Notes: generated from the letters alone by a model not told the origin. Positions 35,163 through 43,059 are shown, counted from the stretch's first letter. The stretch: 64,000 nt of DNA from Paraflavitalea pollutisoli (GCF_029360705.1 NZ_JARKMX010000002.1:434001-498000); one strand, 5' to 3'. Translations and numbers: made by a program.

Positions 35163-35864
35163 TTAATTTTTTATACCAGTGTGGAATTCCTTTAGATAAG
35201 CGGGTTCTGCGTAAGCCAGATCGGCCCACCTACGTTGATGAAACGCTTGCGCTGACAACGTGGCAAGGTCAGCTGCTGTATGTGCATCTCCCTCATAAAA
35301 CATTGCATGTGAATGCTTACATAGGGGTTTCCACTTAGCCACTGCGTTGCCGCAGAAAATTAGATGATTATTCTCTAACTCTTTGTTAAAAGAACTTTCT
35401 TCCAATATCACAGCACCACCCGGAACTACTTCCTCCAAATCCTGGCTATAGACGCCTGTAAATACTTCCATCCTGCGGGCATCTATCATAGGACATAAAA
35501 AAATAGGTAATTCATCGGTAGGTTGCGCCGTTGACAACTGCATGGCTGTGCGCGTTGCATACGCAATTACTTTTAGCGTGCTTTCCGTAATCAACGGAAT
35601 ATTAAGCGCATAGCACAAGCCTTTTGCCGTAGCCAACCCAACCCGTAACCCTGTGTAAGAGCCTGGTCCGGCTGTTACCGCCACGGCTTCCAGTTGATTC
35701 ATGGCATAACCTGTTTCTTCCATCAGCTGGGCTATGGCAGGCTGTATCCAGCTTGCGTGATCCCGTTGATCACGGTTCACCTTATTCGCCACCAACTTTC
35801 CATCCTTCGCCAGGCAGACGCTGGCATTCTCCGTAGCCGTATCTATGTTTATAATCAAGCCCAT
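35163..35864 (-). CDS. tsaB: tRNA threonylcarbamoyladenosine biosynthesis protein TsaB
   Basis: A 233-residue ASKHA-fold subunit needed for t6A modification of tRNA position 37. The N-terminal phosphate-binding-like segment IINIDTATENASVCL, followed by DHASWIQPAI and the hallmark AGPGSYTGLRVGLATAKGL (about residues 65-83), identify TsaB; it dimerises with TsaD but lacks catalytic metal ligands. A TATTTTTG box (complement of 35886-35893) is 21 nt upstream of the start and should be its -7 element. Confidence 0.94.
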   Translation of the reverse strand: MGLIINIDTATENASVCLAKDGKLVANKVNRDQRDHASWIQPAIAQLMEETGYAMNQLEAVAVTAGPGSYTGLRVGLATAKGLCYALNIPLITESTLKVIAYATRTAMQLSTAQPTDELPIFLCPMIDARRMEVFTGVYSQDLEEVVPGGAVILEESSFNKELENNHLIFCGNAVAKWKPLCKHSHAMFYEGDAHTAADLATLSAQAFHQRRWADLAYAEPAYLKEFHTGIKN

Positions 35865-35885
35865 TTATCCGACATAAAAAGTGAA

Positions 35886-35893
35886 CAAAAATA
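35886..35893 (-). promoter_or_regulatory. -7 promoter box of tsaB
   Basis: Minus-strand TATTTTTG matches TAnnTTTG, 21 nt before the ATG at 35864. A TTG occurs upstream but with 16-nt, not 19-nt, spacing. Confidence 0.55.
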
Positions 35894-36006
35894 AGATCAT
35901 TCTACCATCCAACCCCTAACGGTTGCAAGCTCCGAAAACTATTTATTTCACAAAGACGCCAGCATAACCATTTTGGGTATTCGATGCCACAAACACACCA
36001 TTCGGT

Positions 36007-36642
36007 TTACCGAGATGCCTCCAAAGCCAGTTCCAATGCGGGCGCCGGCGTATACCGTGCGTCCTGTCGGGATAGTTCTTTCAGTAAGGTGGCCACTCTT
36101 TCCCATCCAATAGCGGCGCCCCACTCAAACGGCCCCATTGGGTAATTGGTACCCAGCTTCATGGCAATATCGATCTCGTCCTTCGAACTAACGCCGGCCT
36201 GCAACGTAAACCAGGCTTCATTGAAGATGGTGGCCAGTACCCGGGGGGTAATCATACCTGTGATATCCGGCACCACCTGAAAACGCCATTGCAACGCGTT
36301 GAAAACGGTCTCTACGGTCGCGTGCTGGGCCTCGTCGGTCAGCGCCACTTCCACCAGCGAACGCCTTAAAAGGGTTGGCCATGCATTGATGCGGATGGCC
36401 TGCAGCCCGGCAGCACGGCCAGGCCAGGCCACCGAGTTGATAAACAACCTTTTGCCTTTCAGCTGCTGTAACCTGGCGCTTCTTTCCGGATCGGGCTGAA
36501 ACAGCAGATCGAAATAAGCATCGGCTTCTATCATGAGCAACGAACTCACGCTGTCGGCCCAAATGAATTCAACCTCCCCTGCTGTCTCCTTTTCCAACCA
36601 CTCTGCTTTCAACCCTTCATCGGCCAGTATGGCAATGGTCAT
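36007..36642 (-). CDS. 3-hydroxyacyl-CoA dehydrogenase C-terminal domain protein lacking a Rossmann motif
   Basis: A 211-residue protein (ATG at 36642; the frame extends to a TTG at 36660). Residues about 118-205 look like a 3HCDH C-terminal domain: GMITPRVLATIFNEAWFTLQAGVSSKDEIDIAMKLGTNYPMGPFEW, including the NEA and G-x-N-x-P-M-GP-x-E stretches that form the dimer interface and substrate site. The N-terminal 110 residues keep a beta-alpha-beta feel (MTIAILADEGLKAEWL) but have no GxGxxG, and the catalytic His-Glu pair is not evident. It is about two-thirds the usual length. It may be a non-catalytic relative, or an acyl-CoA binder. Confidence 0.72.
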   Translation of the reverse strand: MTIAILADEGLKAEWLEKETAGEVEFIWADSVSSLLMIEADAYFDLLFQPDPERSARLQQLKGKRLFINSVAWPGRAAGLQAIRINAWPTLLRRSLVEVALTDEAQHATVETVFNALQWRFQVVPDITGMITPRVLATIFNEAWFTLQAGVSSKDEIDIAMKLGTNYPMGPFEWGAAIGWERVATLLKELSRQDARYTPAPALELALEASR

Positions 36643-36843
36643 GATAAAAAATTTACGCAATGTACCTTCTTATTAGCATACAGCGCGCGATATTCCCCAC
36701 CGGCAGTACTAAGGACTGCTTACTGCTACCTGCTCAATAAGGAAAGAATAAGTAAGTCGAAGGCCAACCATTGCTTTCTATTCAACTTGTATATACAACC
36801 CTGATAAGCTGCTGGCCCTTTCATCACGAAACGGGAAACTTCC

Positions 36844-36851
36844 TATTTTTG
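36844..36851 (+). promoter_or_regulatory. -7 promoter box of ridA
   Basis: TATTTTTG matches TAnnTTTG and ends four bases ahead of the ATG at 36856, so the transcript is likely leaderless or nearly so. Confidence 0.65.
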
Positions 36852-36855
36852 GCCC

Positions 36856-37236
36856 ATGGAAAAAAAGATCATCAATACCAGCAACGCACCGGCGCCTATA
36901 GGCCCGTATAGCCAGGCAGTTCAACTCGGCAACACCTTATATGTCTCTGGCCAGGTTGCCATCAATCCGGCTACCGGCAATATCGATGCTACCGATGTGA
37001 TCGGCGAAACGCACCAGGTGATGCACAACATCAAAGCTTTACTGACGGCTGCTGGCATGGATTTCAGCAATGTCGCCAAGACCACCATCTTCCTCAGCGA
37101 CATGTCTTTGTTTGCGACGGTGAATGAAGTGTATGGCAAGTATTTCCAAAACGATTTCCCCGCCCGGGAAACGGTTGCCGTTAAAGGTCTGCCCAAGAAC
37201 GTAAACGTAGAAATCAGCGTCATCGCAGGCAAATAA
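36856..37236 (+). CDS. ridA: RidA family reactive intermediate/imine deaminase
   Basis: A 126-residue cytosolic trimeric enzyme that hydrolyses reactive enamine/imine intermediates from PLP enzymes such as threonine dehydratase. The signature is complete: NAPAPIGPYSQAV (about 9-21), LYVSGQVAINP, NIKALLTAAGM, KTTIFLSDMSLFATVNEVYGKYF and FPARETVAVKGLPKNVNVEISVIA with the conserved Arg that binds the carboxylate. The convergent neighbour encodes a PLP enzyme of threonine degradation (kbl), a sensible chemical pairing although they are on opposite strands. Confidence 0.95.
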   Translation: MEKKIINTSNAPAPIGPYSQAVQLGNTLYVSGQVAINPATGNIDATDVIGETHQVMHNIKALLTAAGMDFSNVAKTTIFLSDMSLFATVNEVYGKYFQNDFPARETVAVKGLPKNVNVEISVIAGK

Positions 37237-37237
37237 T

Positions 37238-37277
37238 AGAGAAGCCGTCAGCTACCTGCGTAACTGACGGCTTCTCT
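37238..37277. terminator. Hairpin terminator between ridA and kbl
   Basis: Perfect 14-bp stem AGAGAAGCCGTCAG (37238-37251) and CTGACGGCTTCTCT (37264-37277) with a 12-nt loop. It lies just after the ridA stop and downstream of the convergent kbl stop (37324). No long T tract on either side. Confidence 0.8.
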
Positions 37278-37323
37278 ATGTTGTTTCAGCAACGATCCTC
37301 CCGGATCCTGCCCTTTTATTCAT

Positions 37324-38511
37324 CTACTTCAACACGCCCAATTCCTTACCGACTTTGGTAAACGCTGCAATCGCTTTGTCGAGGTGTGCAGGTTCGTGAC
37401 CGGCGCTCAGCTGTACGCGGATACGCGCCTGACCTTTCGCTACTACCGGGAAGAAGAACCCAATCACATAGATACCTTCTTCCAGCAGTTTGGCTGCGAA
37501 GTTCTGTGCCACTACGGCATCGTACAACATGATCGGTACAATGGGGTGGTCACCTGGTTTGATGTCGAAGCCGGCTTCCGTCATTTTGGCCCGGAAATAC
37601 TTCGTGTTGTTTTCCAGTTTGTCGCGCAGTTCGGTAGAGTCTGTCAGCAGATCGAGCACTGCGATAGATGCACCAACGATGCTGGGTGCCAGGGTATTGG
37701 AGAAAAGGTAAGGACGGGAACGCTGGCGCAGGATCTCGATCACCTCTTTGCGTCCGCTGGTGAATCCGCCGGAAGCGCCACCCAGGGCTTTACCGAGGGT
37801 ACCAGTGATGATATCGATCTTACCCATTACACCACGGTATTCGTGGGTACCACGGCCTGTTTTGCCGAGGAAACCACTGGAGTGGCACTCGTCGATCATA
37901 ACGGCTGCATCATATTTTTCGGCCAGCGCGACGATCTTATCGAGCTGGGCGATGGTACCATCCATGCTGAATGACCCGTCGGTAATGATTACGCGGCTGC
38001 GTTGCGCCTGGGCTTCGATCAGCTTAGCCTCCAGGTCGTCCATATTGTTGTGCTTATAGCGGTAGCGCTGTGCCTTACAGAGACGTACGCCATCGATGAT
38101 GGATGCGTGGTTCAGTTCGTCGGAGATCAGCGCGTCCTGTTCGTTGTACAGGGGTTCGAACACACCACCGTTGGCATCGAATGCCGCCGCATACAGAATG
38201 GTGTCTTCGGTACCGAGAAACTGAGAGATCTTCGCTTCGAGCTCTTTATGAATATCCTGCGTACCGCAGATAAAACGTACGCTGCTCATGCCATAGCCAC
38301 GATGGTCAACGCTTTTCTTGGCGGCTTCCAGCACTTTGGGGTGCGAGGAAAGGCCCAGGTAATTGTTGGCGCAGAAGTTCAGCACCGTCTTTCCGTTTAC
38401 GACGATCTCTGCCCCCTGGGGAGATTCGATGATACGCTCTGTTTTGTACAGTCCGGACGCTCTGATTTCTTCCAGCTCCGCTGCCAGCCTTTTGACTAAA
38501 TTCTCATTCAT
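37324..38511 (-). CDS. kbl: Glycine C-acetyltransferase (2-amino-3-ketobutyrate CoA ligase)
   Basis: A 395-residue PLP enzyme of the alpha-oxoamine synthase family that cleaves 2-amino-3-ketobutyrate with CoA to glycine and acetyl-CoA, the second step of threonine degradation. Motifs: [13 protein letters not shown] (about 46-58), [46 protein letters not shown] and the PLP Lys in [11 protein letters not shown] (about 240-250). Length equals E. coli Kbl. No threonine dehydrogenase gene is adjacent. A TATTTTTG box (complement of 38540-38547) lies 28 nt upstream of the start. Confidence 0.94.
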   Translation of the reverse strand: MNENLVKRLAAELEEIRASGLYKTERIIESPQGAEIVVNGKTVLNFCANNYLGLSSHPKVLEAAKKSVDHRGYGMSSVRFICGTQDIHKELEAKISQFLGTEDTILYAAAFDANGGVFEPLYNEQDALISDELNHASIIDGVRLCKAQRYRYKHNNMDDLEAKLIEAQAQRSRVIITDGSFSMDGTIAQLDKIVALAEKYDAAVMIDECHSSGFLGKTGRGTHEYRGVMGKIDIITGTLGKALGGASGGFTSGRKEVIEILRQRSRPYLFSNTLAPSIVGASIAVLDLLTDSTELRDKLENNTKYFRAKMTEAGFDIKPGDHPIVPIMLYDAVVAQNFAAKLLEEGIYVIGFFFPVVAKGQARIRVQLSAGHEPAHLDKAIAAFTKVGKELGVLK

Positions 38512-38539
38512 GGAAAGAGGGATTTTTTAGATAAGGTCA

Positions 38540-38547
38540 CAAAAATA
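38540..38547 (-). promoter_or_regulatory. -7 promoter box of kbl
   Basis: Minus-strand TATTTTTG fits TAnnTTTG, 28 nt before the kbl ATG. Confidence 0.55.
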
Positions 38548-39220
38548 GTGTTTTGGTGAGCTGTTTATTTGAAAAGTTCAAACGATTGTCCATGGGGAAA
38601 TAACCATTTGGTGGCAGATTTTATGGTAAAATAACTTTGGCGTGTTTTAATAAGGCCAGGCAGAAAGGGATGCAAAGCCAGCAACAAACACATACCAACT
38701 ATTCAATATATCTGATTTACTGCCGAGCTCATGCCGAGGTGGTGCCGAGCTACTGCCGAGCTGGTGCCGTGCGTTAGGTTCTCGATAAGTCCTTGATGGG
38801 TCGCCGATGCGTCCTCTACGCCCGGCCTGGAACTTGCCTGACAACAGCCTGCCACCCGCCCCTTAGAAAAGCACTATTCAGGCAATCAGCAGAGTAGCTG
38901 GGGAGCTATCGTAGGCTTACAGCTGGCCACTTCCAGCGCCTTTCCAGCGAGTCCATAATAAGCTCCAGGGAACCTGGCTAATGGACAATGATGGTTATAG
39001 GGGCCCCACTGGTGCCCGGCCCAGAGCAGCACAGCTGTGATGGTTGTAACCAGAAAGCAAGGACAAGGGGCCACCCTAGTGCCGTCCATGAGCAGTACAG
39101 CTATGACGCCTTAACCCAGATAGCATTCGTCCCGGCAGGCCGGCTAAAACCGCCGCAAATGGGTAATTTTACCGACGATCCACTTCATTTCACCTAATTT
39201 TTAGAATTCCTTACCATTCC
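38548..39220. other. Gene-free, repeat-bearing interval
   Basis: About 670 bp with no convincing gene. It holds an 11-bp tandem array at 38721-38769 and a pair of imperfect direct repeats about 67 bp apart (39000-39042 and 39067-39107, both starting GGGGCC and containing AGCAG-ACAGCT). The composition is richer in G+C and AGCT/CCAG words than the flanking genes. It lies between kbl and the ECF-type promoter of the 68-residue peptide gene. Confidence 0.5.
38721..38769. repeat. Tandem array of an 11-bp unit (TGCCGAGCTNN)
   Basis: Four complete 11-bp units begin at 38721, 38732, 38743 and 38754 (TGCCGAGCTCA, TGCCGAGGTGG, TGCCGAGCTAC, TGCCGAGCTGG), with a fifth degenerate one (TGCCGTGCG) from 38765. 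TGCCGAG is identical in the four full units. Confidence 0.92.
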
Positions 39221-39249
39221 TGTAACATTTTGCTGTTAACTTCGTCTTA
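39221..39249 (+). promoter_or_regulatory. ECF-type promoter of the 68-residue peptide gene
   Basis: -35 element TGTAACATTT (39221-39230), 12-nt spacer, -10 element CGTCTTA (39243-39249), 18 nt before the ATG. The same arrangement is found ahead of the sigma factor gene (39558-39587). GTAAC/CGTC pairs are typical of ECF sigma factors. Confidence 0.7.
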
Positions 39250-39267
39250 TCATTTAAAGGGCTAGTT

Positions 39268-39474
39268 ATGTTTAAAAATTCCTTAATACGGGCATGTCTG
39301 ATACTGGGAGTAGTAACTGCCGGTATCGTATTGGTGGCGGCCACCCGCGCTTTTACAAAAGCCGAGGAGGGAGTTTGCAGTGAAGCGGCAGAAGCCTGTG
39401 AGAAGGCCAAAGCCCATGGGGAGTTCATGATCCTGGAGGCCCTGAACCGGGCAGTCATGACGACTACCCGCTAA
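39268..39474 (+). CDS. Small membrane/exported peptide under an ECF-type promoter
   Basis: A 68-residue peptide I do not recognise. It has one hydrophobic N-terminal segment (RACLILGVVTAGIVLVAATRAF, split here by its central Gly-Val run), then a short charged tail with two cysteines (GVCSEAAEACEKAKAHG) that could form a disulfide or bind metal. It is flanked by an ECF-type promoter and a terminator, so it is a separate transcript. That layout and the shared promoter with the sigma factor gene downstream argue it is a real gene and a likely sigma target. Confidence 0.7.
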   Translation: MFKNSLIRACLILGVVTAGIVLVAATRAFTKAEEGVCSEAAEACEKAKAHGEFMILEALNRAVMTTTR

Positions 39475-39504
39475 AGTTGTTAATCTTCAACGAATTATAA
39501 TCCG

Positions 39505-39531
39505 AAGAGGCCCCTGAAGCCTCTTTTTTAT
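39505..39531 (+). terminator. Rho-independent terminator after the small peptide gene
   Basis: Stem AAGAGGC (39505-39511) and GCCTCTT (39519-39525) with a 7-nt loop, followed by TTTTATT. It is 31 bp after the stop codon. Confidence 0.88.
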
Positions 39532-39557
39532 TATCTGAAATAAAAGTTTTTGGGGTC

Positions 39558-39587
39558 TGTAACATTTCAGAGACCTTGTGCGTATTA
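39558..39587 (+). promoter_or_regulatory. ECF-type promoter of the sigma factor operon
   Basis: -35 TGTAACATTT (39558-39567), 13-nt spacer, -10 CGTATTA (39581-39587), 46 nt before the sigma gene ATG. Identical 10-mer -35 to that at 39221, which suggests the sigma factor reads its own promoter. Confidence 0.7.
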
Positions 39588-39632
39588 CCAATAACACAAC
39601 CTTACAAGCACTTTTAGAGACAGGACTTGCTT

Positions 39633-40118
39633 ATGACTGAAAGAGAATATAACCAGTGTGTCACAGAGTATGCGGATAACGTGTACCGGTTCATCCTGAA
39701 AAACCTCCGCCATGAGGAGGACGCCCGGGATGTGGTACAAACGGCATTCGAGAAAATGTGGGTCAACCGGGCGCAGGTAGACGGCAGTAAATGCAAGAGC
39801 TATCTGTTTACTGTGGCTTACCACCAGATGGTGGACCATATCCGGAAGGCCAAAAGGGTGACGTATAAGGAAGAGTTCAACGAGAATGTCCGGGTTTATG
39901 ACCGCCCCATGCACAACACGCGCAAGGTGCTGGAAGAAGCCCTGGCTCAATTGAACGAAACCCAGCGATCGCTCGTGTTGCTGAAAGATTATGAGGGATA
40001 TTCGTACGAAGAGATCGGGCAGATCACCGGCCTGAGTGAAAGCCAGGTGAAAGTGTACTTACACCGTGCCCGGGTGCAGTTGAAAAATTATTTGGTCAGT
40101 CCTGAAAACGTGTTATAG
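39633..40118 (+). CDS. ECF-type RNA polymerase sigma factor
   Basis: A 161-residue group 4 sigma-70 factor (ATG 39633; a TTG two codons upstream is in frame). Region 2 (about 5-70) has YADNVYRFILKNLRHEEDARDVVQTAFEKMW with the usual D-A-x-D-x-x-Q core; region 4 (about 105-155) has LNETQRSLVLLKDYEGYSYEEIGQITGLSESQVKVYLHRARVQLK, the -35-binding helix-turn-helix. The next gene starts one base after the stop, an anti-sigma-like membrane protein, and a barrel follows. A matching ECF promoter upstream suggests autoregulation. Confidence 0.93.
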   Translation: MTEREYNQCVTEYADNVYRFILKNLRHEEDARDVVQTAFEKMWVNRAQVDGSKCKSYLFTVAYHQMVDHIRKAKRVTYKEEFNENVRVYDRPMHNTRKVLEEALAQLNETQRSLVLLKDYEGYSYEEIGQITGLSESQVKVYLHRARVQLKNYLVSPENVL

Positions 40119-40119
40119 T

Positions 40120-41298
40120 ATGAACATTACACGACACAATTACGAAGAATACTTTTTGCTTTATGTGGACAATGAACTCAACATTGTTCAACGCAAAGCT
40201 GTAGAAGCTTTTGTAGCAGAAAACCCGGATCTGCGTACCGAGCTGGAAATGCTGCAGGACGTTATTCTGCCGGCTGATAACGCGATCGTATTCCAGGATA
40301 AAACATCCTTGCTGAGAACCAGCGTAGCGCCCAATCCCGTTAACGATACCAATTGCGAAGAATATTTCATTCTATATGCTGATGATGAGCTCACCAATGA
40401 GCAGAAAGACCAGGTAGAGCAGTTTGTTTACCGCAACCCGCAACACCAGGCAGGCTTTGAGCTGCTGCAAAAGGTGAAGCTGATGCCCGATGCGTCGGTC
40501 GTATTCCCCGACAAATATGCGCTTTACCGCCATGAGGAAGAAGAAAAGAGACCGGTGGTGGCGATGCGCTGGTACAGAATGATGGCTGCCGCTGCTGTAT
40601 TGCTACTCGTAGGAGGAACCACCTGGTACCTGGCTACCAAAGAGCCAGGTGGCAAGGGTGAGTTTGTTCGCAATACCGAAAAGCTTCCTACCAGCAACAA
40701 TGGTGGTCAGCAACAACTGGCAGCTGCCGACAGCAATAAAGCAACACAAAAGAATGCTGCTGCCGATCATCAACTGGCAGCAACCGATCAGCCTGCAGTA
40801 AAAACTACTACTGATCAACAAGCCGTGAATACGCCTGCAGACAAGGCTCCTAACCGTCTAACACCTGTTATCAGCAACAAACAAGATATGGCTGTGCACA
40901 ACGGTGCTGTGCAACAAAAAAAGAATGGTACAAAAAAAGTTGGAAATCGCAGTAACATTCAGGATGCGCCGAGCGTACTACCTATAGACAACGATGAGAT
41001 GAACGGAGCAGACAGGCTGGCGGCGAGGGGAACGGCGAGTATGAAAAAAGCGGATGCAACCACCCGGCCCAATACAGGTGAGGCCATGGACGAGAAGGCT
41101 ATCATGAATTCACTAGCTCTCAATAATCCACCGATCATTGAACCTGGCGGTCCGGACTATCCGGTTGATGACAGAAAAAACCCCATGCGTGGCTTCTTCA
41201 GAAAAGTTTCCCGCGTGTTTGATAAAGCTACCAATGCAGATCCTGATCAAACCAAGAACAGCATTCGGATAGCGAGTTTTGAAATAGCGTTAAAATAA
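40120..41298 (+). CDS. Anti-sigma-like membrane protein with a duplicated N-terminal domain
   Basis: A 392-residue single-pass protein. Residues 7-66 and 78-137 are tandem copies of the same about 60-residue module (YEEYFLLYVDNELNIVQRK... and CEEYFILYADDELTNEQKD..., each ending F-x-DK-x-x-L-x-R). The pattern resembles anti-sigma N-terminal helices (short Glu/Leu-rich arms) but without the HxxxCxxC zinc site. A membrane helix is at 155-173 (AAAVLLLVGGTTWYL), followed by a long Ala/Gln/Thr/Asn-rich, low-complexity periplasmic part (about 175-345) and a conserved basic end (NPMRGFFRKVSRVFDKA). Its place one base after an ECF sigma gene supports an anti-sigma role, which is inference. Confidence 0.75.
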   Translation: MNITRHNYEEYFLLYVDNELNIVQRKAVEAFVAENPDLRTELEMLQDVILPADNAIVFQDKTSLLRTSVAPNPVNDTNCEEYFILYADDELTNEQKDQVEQFVYRNPQHQAGFELLQKVKLMPDASVVFPDKYALYRHEEEEKRPVVAMRWYRMMAAAAVLLLVGGTTWYLATKEPGGKGEFVRNTEKLPTSNNGGQQQLAAADSNKATQKNAAADHQLAATDQPAVKTTTDQQAVNTPADKAPNRLTPVISNKQDMAVHNGAVQQKKNGTKKVGNRSNIQDAPSVLPIDNDEMNGADRLAARGTASMKKADATTRPNTGEAMDEKAIMNSLALNNPPIIEPGGPDYPVDDRKNPMRGFFRKVSRVFDKATNADPDQTKNSIRIASFEIALK

Positions 41299-41326
41299 TC
41301 TCCATTACACAAGTAAATTCAGCAGT

Positions 41327-42151
41327 ATGAAAAGGATGTTAACCCTCCTGACCGGAATAGCTATGTCTTATTCGGCACTGGCACAAGTGGATTCTACCAG
41401 CCAAGAACCTAAAGCCGATACGATCAGGATCGGTAAAATGATCATCGTGCGTAAGAAAGGCAGTGCTAAAGCAGATAATGAAGAAAGTACCCGCGTTTAC
41501 CGTCGTACGTACAAGCCTTCCAACATATCGACCAACTGGCTCGTATTTGACATCGGCTTCACCAACTTCAACGATCAAACCAATTACAGCAGCGCGGAAG
41601 CACAGGCCTTTGCACCGGGCGCCAACGGTGACTGGTTTGACCTGAGAGCGATCAAATCTACCAACGTCAACATCTGGCTGTTCATGCAGCGCCTGAACCT
41701 GATCAAGCACGTGGTGAACTTGAAATATGGCCTGGGTATCGACATGAACAATTACCGCTTTGATGAGCCGGTGAAGTTCCAGACCAATCCCACGATGGTG
41801 ATCATGGACAACTCTACCCACTACAAAAAGAACAAGCTGGCGACCGATTATGTGACCGTTCCCATGATGCTCGACTTTGATTTTACGCCTAAGCGTGAAA
41901 GAGGATTTGGCCTAGCCCTTGGTGTAAGTGCCGGCTATCTCTATGCCAGCCGCCAGAAGACTATTACCGATGCTGATGGCAAACGCAAGAAAAGAGATGA
42001 TTTTGATCTGCGCCCCTGGAAACTTCAATATATCGCAGAATTAAAACTGGGCCCTGTTAAGTTGTACGGTTCGTATGCTTCACAAAGCATTTTCGAGAAA
42101 GGATTGGACCTCACCCCCTATAGCGTAGGTGTACGGATCAGTAGCTGGTAA
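41327..42151 (+). CDS. Outer-membrane beta-barrel protein of the sigma operon
   Basis: A 274-residue exported protein: signal peptide MKRMLTLLTGIAMSYSALAQ, then an acidic/Lys-rich spacer (to about 70), and a barrel of about eight strands starting NWLVFDIGFTNF and ending DLTPYSVGVRISSW (terminal Trp as sorting signal). This is the PorT/OmpA-like 'outer membrane beta-barrel' type common after ECF/anti-sigma pairs in Bacteroidota. It lies 28 bp after the anti-sigma-like gene, and a terminator follows. Probably the envelope component or reporter of the same stress circuit. Confidence 0.78.
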   Translation: MKRMLTLLTGIAMSYSALAQVDSTSQEPKADTIRIGKMIIVRKKGSAKADNEESTRVYRRTYKPSNISTNWLVFDIGFTNFNDQTNYSSAEAQAFAPGANGDWFDLRAIKSTNVNIWLFMQRLNLIKHVVNLKYGLGIDMNNYRFDEPVKFQTNPTMVIMDNSTHYKKNKLATDYVTVPMMLDFDFTPKRERGFGLALGVSAGYLYASRQKTITDADGKRKKRDDFDLRPWKLQYIAELKLGPVKLYGSYASQSIFEKGLDLTPYSVGVRISSW

Positions 42152-42176
42152 CAGCCCGCATAGCCATGAAACAAAC

Positions 42177-42225
42177 AGATCGCTGAGCAGGACCGGTTAG
42201 GTCTCCGCTCAGCGATCTTGCTTTT
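42177..42225. terminator. Hairpin terminator between convergent genes
   Basis: Perfect 12-bp stem AGATCGCTGAGC (42177-42188) and GCTCAGCGATCT (42207-42218), followed by TGCTTTTAGG. It separates the sigma operon from the convergent YdcZ gene. Confidence 0.85.
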
Positions 42226-42246
42226 AGGGATGCGGACTGACGGGTT

Positions 42247-42690
42247 TCATTTCCGGTTCACCAGCCAGGCGCCTGCAATCAGGAAAATGATACCAATCAT
42301 CTTCTGCAGCGTTATCGGACTGTGTTTCATCCCCAGTACCCCAAAATGATCCATCAGCACGGCCGTGAAAAGCTGCCCCGCAATGATCAGCACAAACATA
42401 TTAGCCGCGCCAATCTCCTGCACCGACAGTAATACGATCGTTACCACAAATACCCCCAGCAGGCCACCGGTGAACTTATACCAGCTGATATCGCTGTAGG
42501 CACTGAGGGACGGGAAGGCTTGTTTGGAAAACAACAGCATGAGCGCCAATACCAGGGTACCTCCCACAAATGAAATAAAAGCCGCCAGTACCGGGTGGTT
42601 GATGGCCGCCCGGAGCTGGGCATTGATGCCCGCCTGCACCGTCATCGCCACCCCTGCCAGTATCGGCAGTATATAAAACATGTATTTCAT
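42247..42690 (-). CDS. DMT-superfamily transporter, YdcZ/DUF606 family
   Basis: A 147-residue integral membrane protein with about five membrane helices (FYILPILAGVAMTVQAG, HPVLAAFISFVGGTLVLALML, WYKFTGGLLGVFVVTIVLLSV, MFVLIIAGQLFTAVLM, MIGIIFLIAGAWLV). QAGINAQLR after the first helix and QEIGAAN...GQL are typical of the DUF606 half-size drug/metabolite transporters, which act as dimers. Substrate unknown. A small hydrophobic frame lies 12 bp upstream on the same strand. Confidence 0.85.
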   Translation of the reverse strand: MKYMFYILPILAGVAMTVQAGINAQLRAAINHPVLAAFISFVGGTLVLALMLLFSKQAFPSLSAYSDISWYKFTGGLLGVFVVTIVLLSVQEIGAANMFVLIIAGQLFTAVLMDHFGVLGMKHSPITLQKMIGIIFLIAGAWLVNRK

Positions 42691-42702
42691 CTTACCCAGG
42701 GT

Positions 42703-42945
42703 TTAATGCAGCAAGTTCATGAATATCATGCAAAAATGCAATTTAACGGGCGAGGCCTGCGGCGGGGAAACTGCCTGCTGGCCCGATAACAGCACCGCAT
42801 GCCCAAAAACTTGTCGCTCTTGAGGCCCTAATAAATTGGACTGCAACAGTTCTTTAACCAGAAATGGCAAAAAAATTGCTAATGAACCACCTAAGACATT
42901 GACAATATCATTATTGCCTGTGGCGAGATTAAAAATTATCCCCAT
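42703..42945 (-). CDS. Possible short hydrophobic peptide upstream of the YdcZ gene
   Basis: An 80-residue open frame on the minus strand, ending 12 bp before the YdcZ start. Its N-terminal half is a plausible membrane segment (NIVNVLGGSLAIFLPFLVKELL with a minor change in order); the C-terminal half has no clear character. I recognise no family, and the frame may be chance. It does fill an otherwise empty 369-bp interval (42691-43059) between YdcZ and the L,D-transpeptidase gene, in which I see nothing else. Confidence 0.25.
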   Translation of the reverse strand: MGIIFNLATGNNDIVNVLGGSLAIFLPFLVKELLQSNLLGPQERQVFGHAVLLSGQQAVSPPQASPVKLHFCMIFMNLLH

Positions 42946-43059
42946 GAAAAATATTTATATTTCCTTATGCGTTGTTTTACGATAAGGATTCACTGAGCAT
43001 CCGTATTCATTCATCAAAAGCTTACCGATCGACTGGTCTCTACTTTAACCAGGCTTACC

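Noticed and set aside
38721-38769. CRISPR array at the 11-bp repeats
   Set aside because: Units are far too short and have no spacers; no cas genes in the window.
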